64,000 nt of DNA from Christensenella timonensis (lineage in GTDB: Bacteria > Bacillota > Clostridia > Christensenellales > Christensenellaceae), in assembly GCF_900087015.1 (NCBI RefSeq), contig NZ_FLKP01000002.1, positions 992,001 to 1,056,000 on the forward strand, written 5' to 3'. Positions within the stretch are counted from its first letter, which is position 1. Every line of letters begins with the position of its first letter. The position numbers and the translations under genes are program-made. Positions 24,908 to 34,148 of this stretch are shown piece after piece. The notes below the pieces were generated by a model, which did not search any database, had not been told where the DNA came from, and saw nothing but the letters and a program-made list of their open reading frames with translations.

Positions 24908-25846
24908 ATGCTGGAAGTAAAACATGTCACAAAGACATACGGTGGAAAAAATGCCGTGGAGGATTTGAACTTTACGCTGGAAAAGGGCGCAGCGGTAGGC
25001 TTTCTAGGCCCAAACGGTGCGGGAAAATCCACGACCATGAATATTATTACCGGGTACCTGGATGCGGACGAAGGAAGTGTACTACTTGATGGAGTACGCA
25101 TGTCGGAGAACCCGATCGGCTACAAAAAGAAGATCGGATACCTGCCCGAGGTCCCGCCGCTTTATGGGGACATGACGCTTGATGAGTACCTGTCGTTTGT
25201 CTTTGATTTAAAGAAGGTCGCGGGCGACAGGGAAAAGGAAATCGGCGAGATAACGGAGCTGGCGAAAGTGGGGCATGTGCGGCACAGGCTGCTGAAAAAC
25301 CTGTCGAAAGGGTATAAGCAGCGCGTGGGTGTGGCACAGGCGCTTTTGGGCAGGCCACCGCTTCTGGTGCTGGATGAACCGACGATCGGGCTGGATCCTA
25401 GACAGATCGTGGAGATCCGTTTGCTGCTCAAGGAACTGAAAAGCGAGCATACGATCCTTTTGAGTTCGCACATCCTGTCGGAGATCACCGAGGTATGCGA
25501 CCGCGTGATCTTGCTCAGGGAAGGGAAGCTGATCGCGGACGACAGCAAGGAGAACCTGATGGCGCTGCCGGGCGGACGTATGGAAACGTCTGTCACTACG
25601 CTGGGCGATGCAGGGAAACTGATGGCTTTGCTGGGCAGGATGGCAGGCGTGCTCACATGCAGGCAAACAGAAGCACGCGAGGCGGACAGGCAGAGCTTTG
25701 TGGTGGAAAGTAAAACGGAGGTACGTGACAAACTTTGCATGCTGCTCACACAAAACGGGTATCCGGTTTATGAGATCGCCAAGCGCAGGACTTCGCTTGA
25801 GGACGTATTCATGCGCCTGACAGGCAAACGGGAGGATGCGGAATGA
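24908..25846 (+). CDS. ABC transporter ATP-binding protein (GldA/CcmA-like)
   Basis: This 312-residue single-NBD ATPase has Walker A GPNGAGKST, signature NLSKGYKQR, Walker B LVLDEPTIGLD and the switch His in LLSSHIL. A C-terminal extension of about 90 residues follows, typical of ABC-2 exporters. It couples to the membrane protein encoded four bases into its stop codon (25843). With the next three genes it forms a Gld-like module: ATPase, ABC-2 permease, GldG-like protein and DUF4340 protein. In Bacteroidetes GldAFG is linked to gliding, but the same set occurs widely in non-gliding bacteria with unknown function. Confidence 0.92.
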   Translation: MLEVKHVTKTYGGKNAVEDLNFTLEKGAAVGFLGPNGAGKSTTMNIITGYLDADEGSVLLDGVRMSENPIGYKKKIGYLPEVPPLYGDMTLDEYLSFVFDLKKVAGDREKEIGEITELAKVGHVRHRLLKNLSKGYKQRVGVAQALLGRPPLLVLDEPTIGLDPRQIVEIRLLLKELKSEHTILLSSHILSEITEVCDRVILLREGKLIADDSKENLMALPGGRMETSVTTLGDAGKLMALLGRMAGVLTCRQTEAREADRQSFVVESKTEVRDKLCMLLTQNGYPVYEIAKRRTSLEDVFMRLTGKREDAE

Positions 25847-26580
25847 AGAGCATTTTTAAAAAGGAAATGAATCAGTACTTCAAATCCATGGTGGGCTATA
25901 TTTTCCTTGCGATCTTCCTTGCGATCACCGGGTACTATTTTACGGTCAACAACCTGCTGGCACAGAGCAGTGATGTAAAGGAATACTTCAACACGATGAT
26001 CTTTACGCTGATGTTTTTGATCCCGATCCTGACCATGCGCCTTTTGGCGGAAGAGCGAAAAACAAAGACTGACCAGCTGCTGTATACCGCGCCAATCTCC
26101 ATCAAGGATATCGTATTGGGCAAATACCTTGCGGCTTTTACCGTATTTTTGATGGGACTTGCGGTGACGGCGGTTTATGTGGCGGCTATTGCCGTTTTGG
26201 GAAGCCTTGAAGTATATACGGCAATCGGCTGTTATGCGGGCATCATTTTTGCAGCGGGCTGCTTTATCGCCATGGGACTGTTCATCTCATCAGTGACGGA
26301 GAACCAGGTGGTGGCGGCGATCCTGACATATGCGCTGCTTCTGGGGCTGTATGTTTTAAGCCTGCTCACAGGGTATGTCAGCGATCCGGTGCTGGTGGCC
26401 ATCCTGGACTGGCTGGCAGTGTTCCGCAGGTTCACGGACTTCACGATGGGGATATTCAACCCGGCGGCGGCACTGTATTATGTATCCCTTAGCTGGCTGT
26501 TTTTGTTCCTGACGATTTATGTCACAAAGCGCAGGATGGGGAACAGCGGCAGCGAACGGACGGGGGAACAAGCGGCATGA
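25843..26580 (+). CDS. ABC-2 type permease (GldF-like)
   Basis: This 245-residue integral membrane protein has about six hydrophobic segments, beginning with SMVGYIFLAIFLAITGYY, and the motif PILTMRLLAEERKTKTDQLLYTAP, typical of GldF/NosY-like ABC-2 permeases. Its ends overlap both neighbours (ATGA at 25843 and at 26577), which indicates tight translational coupling. It should form the membrane channel for the GldA-like ATPase. Cargo is unknown. Confidence 0.9.
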   Translation: MKSIFKKEMNQYFKSMVGYIFLAIFLAITGYYFTVNNLLAQSSDVKEYFNTMIFTLMFLIPILTMRLLAEERKTKTDQLLYTAPISIKDIVLGKYLAAFTVFLMGLAVTAVYVAAIAVLGSLEVYTAIGCYAGIIFAAGCFIAMGLFISSVTENQVVAAILTYALLLGLYVLSLLTGYVSDPVLVAILDWLAVFRRFTDFTMGIFNPAAALYYVSLSWLFLFLTIYVTKRRMGNSGSERTGEQAA

Positions 26581-27977
26581 AGAAGAAAAAGTGGAAGAAG
26601 ATACGCGGCGCAGCGGTTGTGTGCATCGTGATCGCGGCGGTTATCCTGCTCAATATACTCGCGAGCGCCGTAGTAGACAAGTATTCATGGAAGCTGGACA
26701 CGACCTCGAGCGGACTTTACCAGATGTCGCAGGAATCGGTTGACCTGCTGCGCACGCTCGACCAGCCCGTGGAGGTCTATTGTATCAGCAAGGGCAGGGA
26801 TTCTATCAAGGAATTTTCCGAACTGCTGGATAAATATGCAGGGGCAAACGAGCTGGTGCATGTGACGTACGTCGACCCGTATGCCAACCCGGCGTTTCTC
26901 GACCAACTGGCATCAGAGGGGGAGGACGTGGGGATCAACACCATCATCGTGGAAAGCGGCGGCAGGCGCAGGGTGTTTTCCATGGCGGATATGTATACGT
27001 TCAGCGCGGACGGCAGTCAACTGGTCTATTTTGACGCGGAGGCCAAGCTGACCTCGGCAATTTTAAATGTCGCGTCCGGCGACGCGGCCCGTATCGGCGT
27101 TTTGATGGGGCACGGGGAAAATATGCCGGAGGAATTCCAGAACCTGGCCATGCAGAATAACTTTGACATCAGCGGCGTAGTGCTCAATAAGCCTGTGCCG
27201 GACGATTGCGATATCCTGCTGGCGCTGGCGCCGCAGTCGGATTTTTCGCAGGAAGAAACAGGCTATCTTGAGGCATTCCTTGCACAGGGCGGTTGTTTGG
27301 CGCTTTTTTCAGACCCGACGGTAAAGGAGCTTCCAAACCTGGATGCCTTGCTGGAAAAATGGGGGATCGCTTTCAACGACGACGTAGTATTTGACGCGGC
27401 GAGCAATATCGAATCCAACCCGGTCAATGTGGTGACATACTATACGGAACACCCGATCACCGAATATTTCAGAAGCAACCAATATTATACGGTCGCGCCT
27501 GCCGCACGTTCCATGGCGCTTGCAGAGGCGCAGGGCAAAACGCTAAAGGCCGTACTAGCGACGTCGGACGACGCGTATGCGCGGGATATCGACACCACGG
27601 AAAAGACGACGCAAAAGCTGGCAAGCGACCAGCCCGGGCCGTTTTTGCTGGCTGCGACATCCTCGCAGGAGATAACGCTGGAGGACGGGGCAAAAGCGAC
27701 CGCGCGTATCTTTGCGATGGGCAGCAAACGCGTATATTCTGATGAAATGCTGACGCTGACTTCCGTAGGCAATGCAAAGTTCATGGTAAACCTCCTGCGG
27801 TGGTGCAACGACAATACGGGCGCGGCGGTTTCCATTCCGCCCAAACAGGTGGGCGGCGCAGAGATGACCGTTTTGCCGGGGACGGCATACGCACTTGGAA
27901 TCGTGTTCACGGCGGTGATCCCGGCGGCGATCCTGGTTTTTGGGCTGCGTATATTTTTGAGGAGGAAGCACCTGTGA
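26577..27977 (+). CDS. GldG-like ABC auxiliary protein (ABC_transp_aux)
   Basis: This 466-residue protein has an N-terminal membrane anchor (about residues 13-35), a long extracytoplasmic part and a second hydrophobic segment near the C-terminus (about 438-460). The outer part begins with the GldG-type motif DTTSSGLYQMSQESVDLL and contains a region resembling a glutamine-amidotransferase-like fold without obvious catalytic residues (IGVLMGHGENMPEE). Family members associate with GldF permeases. Role and cargo are unknown. Confidence 0.85.
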   Translation: MKKKKWKKIRGAAVVCIVIAAVILLNILASAVVDKYSWKLDTTSSGLYQMSQESVDLLRTLDQPVEVYCISKGRDSIKEFSELLDKYAGANELVHVTYVDPYANPAFLDQLASEGEDVGINTIIVESGGRRRVFSMADMYTFSADGSQLVYFDAEAKLTSAILNVASGDAARIGVLMGHGENMPEEFQNLAMQNNFDISGVVLNKPVPDDCDILLALAPQSDFSQEETGYLEAFLAQGGCLALFSDPTVKELPNLDALLEKWGIAFNDDVVFDAASNIESNPVNVVTYYTEHPITEYFRSNQYYTVAPAARSMALAEAQGKTLKAVLATSDDAYARDIDTTEKTTQKLASDQPGPFLLAATSSQEITLEDGAKATARIFAMGSKRVYSDEMLTLTSVGNAKFMVNLLRWCNDNTGAAVSIPPKQVGGAEMTVLPGTAYALGIVFTAVIPAAILVFGLRIFLRRKHL

Positions 27978-29281
27978 AAAAAAGTCGCGGAGCCATAACC
28001 GGGATCGTCTGTGCGGCGGCTGCGATCGCCGTGTGCTGCGCCTTACTGCTTGTACCCGGGGACAACCAAACGGCGGGGGCGGCGGTGAGCCTTTTGGAGC
28101 AGGACGACGGCGCGTTGTTTGACGCGGTAACCGTTAAAAATGAAGAGGGCGAGTATACCATTCGCTGGGATGGTAAGGCATACCATATGGATACGCTTGC
28201 AGGGGCGAAGTTAAACGAAGGGTTGGCAGACAATTTGTACTATGGCCTGTTCCTTATGGAAGGGACGCCTCTTAATACGACTGAAGGAGAGGATGCATAC
28301 GGGCTTACAAAGCCGCGGGCCACGGTAACGCTGACGGGCACGGATATTACAAAAAGGTTCCTGCTGGGGAACCGTGCGCCTGCGGGCGACGGTTATTATA
28401 TGAAGGCGGAAGGCGATGATACGGTCTATCTGATAGATGAACGCTATGCAGGGCTTTTGGAGAGGACGGCGCAGGACTACCGGAGCATGCAGCTCGTTGA
28501 TTTCGTGTATGAAAGCGACTATAATGATTTGCAAAGTATCGGCATATCTGGCAAGGATATGCTGGGCATGGCGTTTGTACAGAGTGAGGACGGCTATCGC
28601 ATGGAAGAGCCTGTGCAGTATATGTGCGTCCAGGACGACCTGAAGGTATTGCTTCTGGAACCGATCCTGCATTTGCAGGCGGATGAATACGCGGGAAAAG
28701 AGTCGCCGGCGGAAATGGGCTTTGATGATCCGGCATATACCATCGCATTATCGTACCGGGGCGAGGATATCAGGCTGCTCATTGGAAACGACGTGGGAGG
28801 CAAGCGGTATATCACCGTGGCAGGAAGCGGTGAAGCCTATCTGGTCGGGACGGACAAACTTGCATTTTTGAAAACAGATTACCGCGAGGCCATCGGAGAG
28901 TCGCTTTATTACCGCTCGATCGCGGATATCGCGAATATCACGCTGGAAGGGGACGGCCGGAATGATACTTTCGCAATAACGGAACGGCAGGGAACGTATG
29001 CCGCATTGCATGAAGGGACGGAGGTCGCAGGGGAAACATTGGTGCCGCTTGTGAATGCGCTAATGGGTATGAGCCTTTCCGGAACTGCTGGACAGGCAGA
29101 GCAGGCGCAGGCTGAGCTGCGCGCAGTGGTCACGCTTGAGGACGGCAGGCAGGACACCGTATCGCTTTTTCGCCTGGACGACGGAAAATATGCCGTGGAA
29201 GTGAACGGGCAGCGGCTGTTTACGACTGCGGCGGAAAATGTGGAACGGATTTTTGAAAAATGGCGGGAGGCTGCTGCATAA
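27974..29281 (+). CDS. DUF4340 membrane-anchored protein of the Gld-like module
   Basis: This 435-residue protein has one N-terminal membrane segment (about 8-28, AITGIVCAAAAIAVCCALLL), and the remainder is extracytoplasmic. The repeated beta-rich pattern (TRPRATVTL-like, LLGNRAPAGDGYYMK, then LLIGNDVGGKRYIT) is that of DUF4340 proteins, which regularly follow GldG genes. The start is the GTG at 27974 that overlaps the upstream stop (GTGA); the frame is open further upstream only as an overlap inside GldG. Function unknown. Confidence 0.82.
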   Translation: MKKSRGAITGIVCAAAAIAVCCALLLVPGDNQTAGAAVSLLEQDDGALFDAVTVKNEEGEYTIRWDGKAYHMDTLAGAKLNEGLADNLYYGLFLMEGTPLNTTEGEDAYGLTKPRATVTLTGTDITKRFLLGNRAPAGDGYYMKAEGDDTVYLIDERYAGLLERTAQDYRSMQLVDFVYESDYNDLQSIGISGKDMLGMAFVQSEDGYRMEEPVQYMCVQDDLKVLLLEPILHLQADEYAGKESPAEMGFDDPAYTIALSYRGEDIRLLIGNDVGGKRYITVAGSGEAYLVGTDKLAFLKTDYREAIGESLYYRSIADIANITLEGDGRNDTFAITERQGTYAALHEGTEVAGETLVPLVNALMGMSLSGTAGQAEQAQAELRAVVTLEDGRQDTVSLFRLDDGKYAVEVNGQRLFTTAAENVERIFEKWREAAA

Positions 29282-29316
29282 AGCCGATGATGAAACAGAA
29301 AAAGGGGAGAACACAC

Positions 29317-30444
29317 ATGAAGATACTTTTGGCGCCGGATTCCTTTAAAGGGACTTTTTCCTCAGAGCAGGTAATCGATATGCTGGCGGATTCGATCCAG
29401 CGGAACTGGGGCGGGCAGGAATTGATCAAAATCCCGGTGGCAGACGGCGGCGAAGGAACGACGCAGGCGTTGGTGATCGCGACGGGCGGGGAGTACCGCA
29501 GTGCGCGTGTCCACGATGCGCTCGGCCGGGAAATCGACGCGGAATACGGTGTGATACACGACGATACGGCGGTGATCGAAATGGCGGCAGTCGCGGGCCT
29601 TGTCCAGATCCCGCCGGCGAGGCGCGACCCGCTCGCGCTTTCTTCGCGCGGGTTGGGAGAGCTGATGGCGCATGTACTTGCGGACGGGTTCCGCAAGATA
29701 TTGATCGGGATCGGCGGCAGTGCGACCAACGACGGCGGTATGGGGATGTTAAGCGCGCTGGGGGCAAAATTTACAGCTAGCGGTACGATTTTGCCGGGAA
29801 TCGGACAGGATCTGGAAACAGTGGACGCCGTGGATCTTAGCGGACTGCTGGGCGCACTGAAGGAAACGGACATCCGAGTGATCTGCGACGTGACGAATCC
29901 CTTGCTGGGAGAACATGGCGCGACTTATGTATACGGCCCGCAAAAGGGCGCGGTGGGCAAGACCGCCGAACGGCTGGAACGCGGGATGGAACGCTATGCG
30001 GCACTGATGAACCGCAGCCTGGGGATCGATATGGTAAGCGCACAGGGCGCAGGCGCGGCGGGGGGCGTAGGCGCAGCGCTGGGCTGTATATTGGGCGCGC
30101 ATATGGAAAACGGGATCGAACTGGTTTTGGAAACGGTGCGCTTTGACGAGCTGCTGCGCGGTGTAGACCTTGTAGTGACAGGCGAAGGCAGGCTGGATGG
30201 GCAATCGGTCAAATATGGAAAGGTACCGGTGGGTATTGCGCGGCACTGCAAGGAAAGGGGCGTGCCGGTGGCGATCATCGTGGGCAGTGTGGGCGATGGC
30301 TGGGAGAATATTTTCGACGTGGCGGATTGCAGCATCATGAGTACGGTGGATGCGCCCATGACACTGGAAGAGGTGCTCTCGGACGCACAGAGGCTTTTTC
30401 GCAATGCGGCGGACAAAATGTTCAAATTCATGAAGCTCCTTTAA
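29317..30444 (+). CDS. Glycerate kinase (type I, GlxK/GarK family)
   Basis: This 375-residue cytosolic kinase phosphorylates glycerate, normally to 2-phosphoglycerate in this family. The family start KILLAPDSFKGTFSS, VADGGEGTT, IGIGGSATNDGGMG and TGEGRLDGQS motifs are all present, and length is normal. The ATG at 29317 follows AAAGGGGAG. It lies 35 bases after the DUF4340 gene and ends the long co-directional run, before a terminator. A glycerate kinase fits with the CdaR-type regulator at 10407 and with any pathway in the window that yields glycerate, but no glycerate-forming enzyme was identified. Confidence 0.93.
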   Translation: MKILLAPDSFKGTFSSEQVIDMLADSIQRNWGGQELIKIPVADGGEGTTQALVIATGGEYRSARVHDALGREIDAEYGVIHDDTAVIEMAAVAGLVQIPPARRDPLALSSRGLGELMAHVLADGFRKILIGIGGSATNDGGMGMLSALGAKFTASGTILPGIGQDLETVDAVDLSGLLGALKETDIRVICDVTNPLLGEHGATYVYGPQKGAVGKTAERLERGMERYAALMNRSLGIDMVSAQGAGAAGGVGAALGCILGAHMENGIELVLETVRFDELLRGVDLVVTGEGRLDGQSVKYGKVPVGIARHCKERGVPVAIIVGSVGDGWENIFDVADCSIMSTVDAPMTLEEVLSDAQRLFRNAADKMFKFMKLL

Positions 30445-30484
30445 ATGCGGGGCAAAACCCTGCGTGTTTGAATATTGCGTACAT

Positions 30485-30518
30485 GGCAAAGACCCGCTTT
30501 TTGGCGGGCCTTTGCCGT
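30485..30518 (+). terminator. Intrinsic terminator after glycerate kinase
   Basis: GGCAAAG with CCCGC (30485-30497) pairs with GCGGG and CTTTGCC (30504-30515), loop of T residues, followed by GTTTTAG. It closes the transcript that may begin at 11730. Confidence 0.8.
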
Positions 30519-30534
30519 TTTAGCGGGCATATGC

Positions 30535-30563
30535 TTGATAAACGCGGTTATTTTCAGTATAAT
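30535..30563 (+). promoter_or_regulatory. Promoter for putP
   Basis: TTGATA (30535-30540) and TATAAT (30558-30563) are separated by 17 bases, 35 bases upstream of the putP ATG. This is one of the best matches to the housekeeping consensus in the window. Confidence 0.8.
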
Positions 30564-30598
30564 GACTAAGTAATTATCATTTTTTAAGGGGAATCTGT

Positions 30599-32089
30599 AT
30601 GGAACTGGATTGGGGAGTTGTCCTTTCTTTTATCGGTTATTTTATTTTTGTACTCTTGATTGGATTTTATTTTTACAAAAAATCCTCCAACATCTCGGAC
30701 TATATGCTGGGCGGCCGTGGACTGCATCCGGCGGTCGCTGCGCTTAGCGCACAAGCCTCGGATATGAGCGGATGGCTGCTGATGGGCCTGCCGGGCGCGC
30801 TGTATCTCTCGGGTATGAGCGAGGTATGGATCGGCGTAGGCCTTGCCGTGGGCGCGTACTGCTCGTGGCTGGTCGTGGCGAAACGTTTGCGCCAGTATTC
30901 GTATGTGGCGGGCGATTCCATCACCATCCCGCAGTTTTTTGAGAACCGTTTCAAGGACGAGAAGGGCGTGCTGCGCTTCATCAGCTCGGCGGTCATCCTC
31001 GTGTTTTTTACTTTTTACGTAGTATCCGGTTTTGTGTCGGGCGGGACAGTTTTCAAGGCGGTGTTTCCGGGCATGGACTATACCGTCGCGATGGTCATCT
31101 GCGCCGCGGTCATCATTGCGTATACCTTTATGGGCGGCTTTAAGGCCGTTTGCTGGACGGACTTTTTCCAGGGTATGCTGATGTTGGTGGCGATTTTTGT
31201 AGTGCCGCTTGCCGTAATGGGCAAGCTGGGCGGGCCGGCGGAAGCTGTCGCGGCTGCAAACCAAGTCGCGCCGGGGTTCCTCGATCCGTTTACGACCACA
31301 AACGGCGAACCGCTTGCGCCCATGTCGCTGATTTCAAACCTGGCCTGGGGGCTGGGATATTTTGGAATGCCGCATATCATCATCCGTTATATGGCGATCA
31401 AAGAACCCCGCATGATTAAGGCTTCCCGCCGGATCGCGACGGGATGGATCATCCTTGCGCTGATCGGCGCGGTCATGATCGGTATTTTCGGACGCGTTTA
31501 CTTAGGGGATATGTTTACAGATGCGGCCGGCGCGCAGACGGTATTCCTCGTGTTAGCGGGACAGCTGTTCGTGCCTGTAATCGCAGGGATACTGCTTTCC
31601 GCGATCCTTGCGGCTGTCATGAGTACGGCGGACTCACAGCTTTTGGTCGCATCGTCGGCGATTACGGCTGATATTTACGGCAAGCTCGCCAAGAAAAAGC
31701 CTTCGGAAAAGAAATTGATGTGGATCGGGCGCATTGGCGTCATCGCCATTGCCGTGCTGGCGGCATTTTTGGCACGCGACCCCAACACTTCTATCATGTC
31801 GGTCGTATCGTTTGCCTGGGCGGGCTTTGGCAGCGCCTTCGGGCCGATCGTGCTGTTGGCATTGTTCTGGAAGCGTACGACAAAGAACGGTGCTCTTGCG
31901 GGCATGGTCGTCGGGTTCGTGGTTTCCATCGTCTGGAACCAGCTTTTGGCAGGGCCGACAGGCGTCTATGAGATGATCCCCGGGTTTGGGCTTGCGCTTT
32001 TGACGTGCGTCATCGCCAGCCTTGCAGGCAAAGCGCCTTCGGAGGAGATCCAAAAGGAATTCGACGAAGCGGTCAAATGCGAAGCGTAA
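30599..32089 (+). CDS. putP: Sodium/proline symporter PutP
   Basis: This 496-residue inner-membrane sodium:solute symporter (SSSF) has about 13 helices. PutP hallmarks are visible: YMLGGRGLHP, SAQASDMSGWLLMGLPGA in helix 2 with the sodium-binding Asp/Ser region, and STADSQLLVASSA in helix 9. Length is standard. It is monocistronic, with its own promoter and a shared bidirectional terminator downstream. Proline is the expected substrate and could serve Stickland-type metabolism or osmoprotection; a close SSSF relative with another substrate cannot be excluded. Confidence 0.93.
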   Translation: MELDWGVVLSFIGYFIFVLLIGFYFYKKSSNISDYMLGGRGLHPAVAALSAQASDMSGWLLMGLPGALYLSGMSEVWIGVGLAVGAYCSWLVVAKRLRQYSYVAGDSITIPQFFENRFKDEKGVLRFISSAVILVFFTFYVVSGFVSGGTVFKAVFPGMDYTVAMVICAAVIIAYTFMGGFKAVCWTDFFQGMLMLVAIFVVPLAVMGKLGGPAEAVAAANQVAPGFLDPFTTTNGEPLAPMSLISNLAWGLGYFGMPHIIIRYMAIKEPRMIKASRRIATGWIILALIGAVMIGIFGRVYLGDMFTDAAGAQTVFLVLAGQLFVPVIAGILLSAILAAVMSTADSQLLVASSAITADIYGKLAKKKPSEKKLMWIGRIGVIAIAVLAAFLARDPNTSIMSVVSFAWAGFGSAFGPIVLLALFWKRTTKNGALAGMVVGFVVSIVWNQLLAGPTGVYEMIPGFGLALLTCVIASLAGKAPSEEIQKEFDEAVKCEA

Positions 32090-32098
32090 AAACAAGGA

Positions 32099-32135
32099 AT
32101 CAAAAAGACCGGTAAGCATTACCGGTCTTTTTGAT
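32099..32135. terminator. Bidirectional terminator between putP and MATE gene
   Basis: A 17-bp perfect inverted repeat (32099-32115 and 32119-32135) with loop GCA has AAAAAGACCGG on one side and CCGGTCTTTTT on the other, so each strand ends in a T-run. It serves the convergent putP and MATE genes. Confidence 0.92.
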
Positions 32136-32152
32136 TGCGATGGGTTTTGGCT

Positions 32153-33583
32153 TTATATGTCCGCCATGATAAGCTGGCCTTCGTCCTCTTGCCTGATCCA
32201 ACGGTTCAATTTCTTCATTTCGTATACCATGAAGAAGGCGACGATGACAGCGGAACCGATGTCTGCGATGGGGAAAGCGAACAGCACGCCGTCCAGCCCA
32301 AAGAAGAGCGGCATGATCAGCATCATGGGGATGAGCAAAAGCATCTGCCGCAGCATGGACAGGATCGTCGCTTTCAGAGGCTGTCCGGTCGCCTGGAAAT
32401 AACTCGTAGAGACGATCTGGAAGCCGGAGCAGAAAATACCGATCAGGGCGATATGCATTGCCTTTATCGCAAAAGCTGTAAAGTTGGCGTCCTCGCTGCC
32501 GAACAGGTTCAATATCTGTTCAGGGAACAGCTGGCACAAGAGCCCCGCGACCGAAACGACGGCGGTGGAGATCCATGCGGCCATGACATACGTTTGCTTG
32601 ATCCGTTTGGGCTGCCTGGCGCCGCGGTTAAAGCCAAGAATCGGCTGTGCGCCGATCCCGATCCCGATGCAGGCGGACGCTAAGATCATGGCGACTTTCA
32701 TGACGATGCCCATGGCGGACAACGCAACGTCGCCGCCGACAGCGCTCTGGTTGCCGTAATATACGAGGGTATTGTTCATCACGACCTGCATGACGCAGGC
32801 AACGACCTGTGTGACAAAGGACGAGATACCGAGCATGAATGTCATCTTGCATACGCGCCCTGAAAGCCGCATATATTTTTTGTGGAACTGCATGCTTTTG
32901 CCTTTGCGGGCAAAATACACCGTAAGCACGATCGTGGAAATGAGCTGCGAGGTGATGGTCGCGATAGCCGCGCCGGTAACGCCCCAATGCAATACAAAAA
33001 TATAGACCGGATCAAGTATTGTATTGAGGACAGCGCCGATCAAAATGCTGTACATGGAAAGGTTCGGGCTGCCGTCCGTACGCGCCATGTTGGAAAGCGC
33101 AATACTGATGATGGAAAAGGGCGTACCCAGCAGGATCACGAATGCATAGTCGTGCGCATAGGGCAGGCTGGCTTCCGTCGCCCCGAGCATGCGAAGCATG
33201 GGGTCTAAGGCCAGGAGTCCTACCACCATGATAGCTGCGCTCAGGATAAGACCCAGTACCAACACATTGTTGAGCGTTTTTTGCGCGGCCTCTTCCTTTT
33301 TTTCACCGAGCTTGAGGGCCGCGTAGGCGCTGCCGCCCGTCCCGACCAGCGTCGCGAATGCGGCGAGCACTGTCATAATAGGGAAGGAGATCGTGGTGGC
33401 GGCGTTGCCGAGGTAGCCGACGCCCTGGCCGATAAAGATCTGGTCGACAATATTGTAGATTGAATTGACCAGGCAGGAAATGATTGCCGGAAGCGCGAAG
33501 CTTCGCAGCAGTTTTCCGATGGGCTGATACCCTAGCGGGTTTTTGGCGGTTGTATTTGGTTCAGAGATTGCTGCTTTTTCCAT
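32153..33583 (-). CDS. MATE family multidrug efflux protein
   Basis: This 476-residue membrane exporter of the MATE family has about 12 helices in two related halves; each half begins with a PIGKLLRSFALPAIIS / CKMTFMLGISSFVTQ type segment. The start was set at 33583 (MEKAAISEP) because GAGGGGGAC lies directly upstream. This start overlaps the 3' end of the marR gene by 23 bases, so the two are co-transcribed with marR first. Substrates would be cationic drugs or metabolites expelled by sodium or proton exchange. The adjacent MarR is the likely regulator. Confidence 0.92.
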   Translation of the reverse strand: MEKAAISEPNTTAKNPLGYQPIGKLLRSFALPAIISCLVNSIYNIVDQIFIGQGVGYLGNAATTISFPIMTVLAAFATLVGTGGSAYAALKLGEKKEEAAQKTLNNVLVLGLILSAAIMVVGLLALDPMLRMLGATEASLPYAHDYAFVILLGTPFSIISIALSNMARTDGSPNLSMYSILIGAVLNTILDPVYIFVLHWGVTGAAIATITSQLISTIVLTVYFARKGKSMQFHKKYMRLSGRVCKMTFMLGISSFVTQVVACVMQVVMNNTLVYYGNQSAVGGDVALSAMGIVMKVAMILASACIGIGIGAQPILGFNRGARQPKRIKQTYVMAAWISTAVVSVAGLLCQLFPEQILNLFGSEDANFTAFAIKAMHIALIGIFCSGFQIVSTSYFQATGQPLKATILSMLRQMLLLIPMMLIMPLFFGLDGVLFAFPIADIGSAVIVAFFMVYEMKKLNRWIRQEDEGQLIMADI

Positions 33584-34034
33584 CTTTGTCCCCCTCAATC
33601 AAACTTGAAATATATCCATAGGCGTTTTTCGCCATCTGAGCCATCATCCTGGTCGCTACGGCAACTTCACTCTCGCTCATGCCGTGCTTTAGGATGCTGT
33701 TCCATTGCTCTACGGCGGCATACACACTTTCTACAATCGGTTTGGCCTTAGGCGTGGTATAAAAACGGCATTTGCGCTTGTCGTTTTTATCCGCTTCCCG
33801 GCGGATATAGGACAGTTCTTCCAGCCTTTGCAGCGCGCGGGTAGCGGTCGCTTTGTCAAAATGGCCCTTGGCCGCAAGTTCCTGTGCGGTCAGGCCCTGC
33901 TGCTCCGAAATACGCGCGAGAAAAAAATATTGTCCCGCCCCGATTTGGGAATCGCTTAATTCATGGTCAAAAAACTGCATACTGAACCGGTTGATGATCG
34001 AAGCATATTTGTTGAGCGAATATTTCTCCTCCAT
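33561..34034 (-). CDS. MarR family transcriptional regulator (with MATE exporter)
   Basis: This 157-residue winged-helix repressor has its DNA-binding domain at about residues 45-110, with LTAQELAAKGHFDKATATRALQRLEELSYI and the wing DKNDKRKCRFYTTPKAK. Start at 34034 (MEEKYSLN) follows GGAAAGAGG; an upstream in-frame ATG lacks such a site. The gene is first in a two-gene operon with the MATE exporter. Two palindromes that flank its promoter (34063-34078 and about 34105-34119) are probable autoregulatory operators. Confidence 0.9.
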   Translation of the reverse strand: MEEKYSLNKYASIINRFSMQFFDHELSDSQIGAGQYFFLARISEQQGLTAQELAAKGHFDKATATRALQRLEELSYIRREADKNDKRKCRFYTTPKAKPIVESVYAAVEQWNSILKHGMSESEVAVATRMMAQMAKNAYGYISSLIEGDKDGKSSNL

Positions 34035-34062
34035 GCTTACCTCTTTCCAGGACACAAAAAAT

Positions 34063-34120
34063 AGTTGCGCGCGCAACTTGTATTCTTATTATACAATAAA
34101 CTGATTGCAGGCGCAACTAT
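34063..34120 (-). promoter_or_regulatory. marR-MATE promoter with two palindromic operators
   Basis: On the minus strand the -35 TTGCGC (34116-34111) and -10 TATAAT (34093-34088) are 17 bases apart. A perfect 16-bp palindrome with half-site AGTTGCGC lies at 34063-34078, around the expected start of transcription. A second, imperfect copy (half-sites GTTGCGC and GCAAT) covers the -35 at about 34105-34119. A dimeric MarR bound to both would block polymerase. Confidence 0.75.
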
Positions 34121-34148
34121 TTTTTAAAAAAGGGAGGAGGGAGAGCTC

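Noticed and set aside
27800-27973. Longer start for the DUF4340 protein
   Set aside because: The upstream part overlaps the GldG-like gene in another frame, has no membrane-anchor pattern, and the GTG at 27974 gives the usual overlap and an immediate signal anchor.
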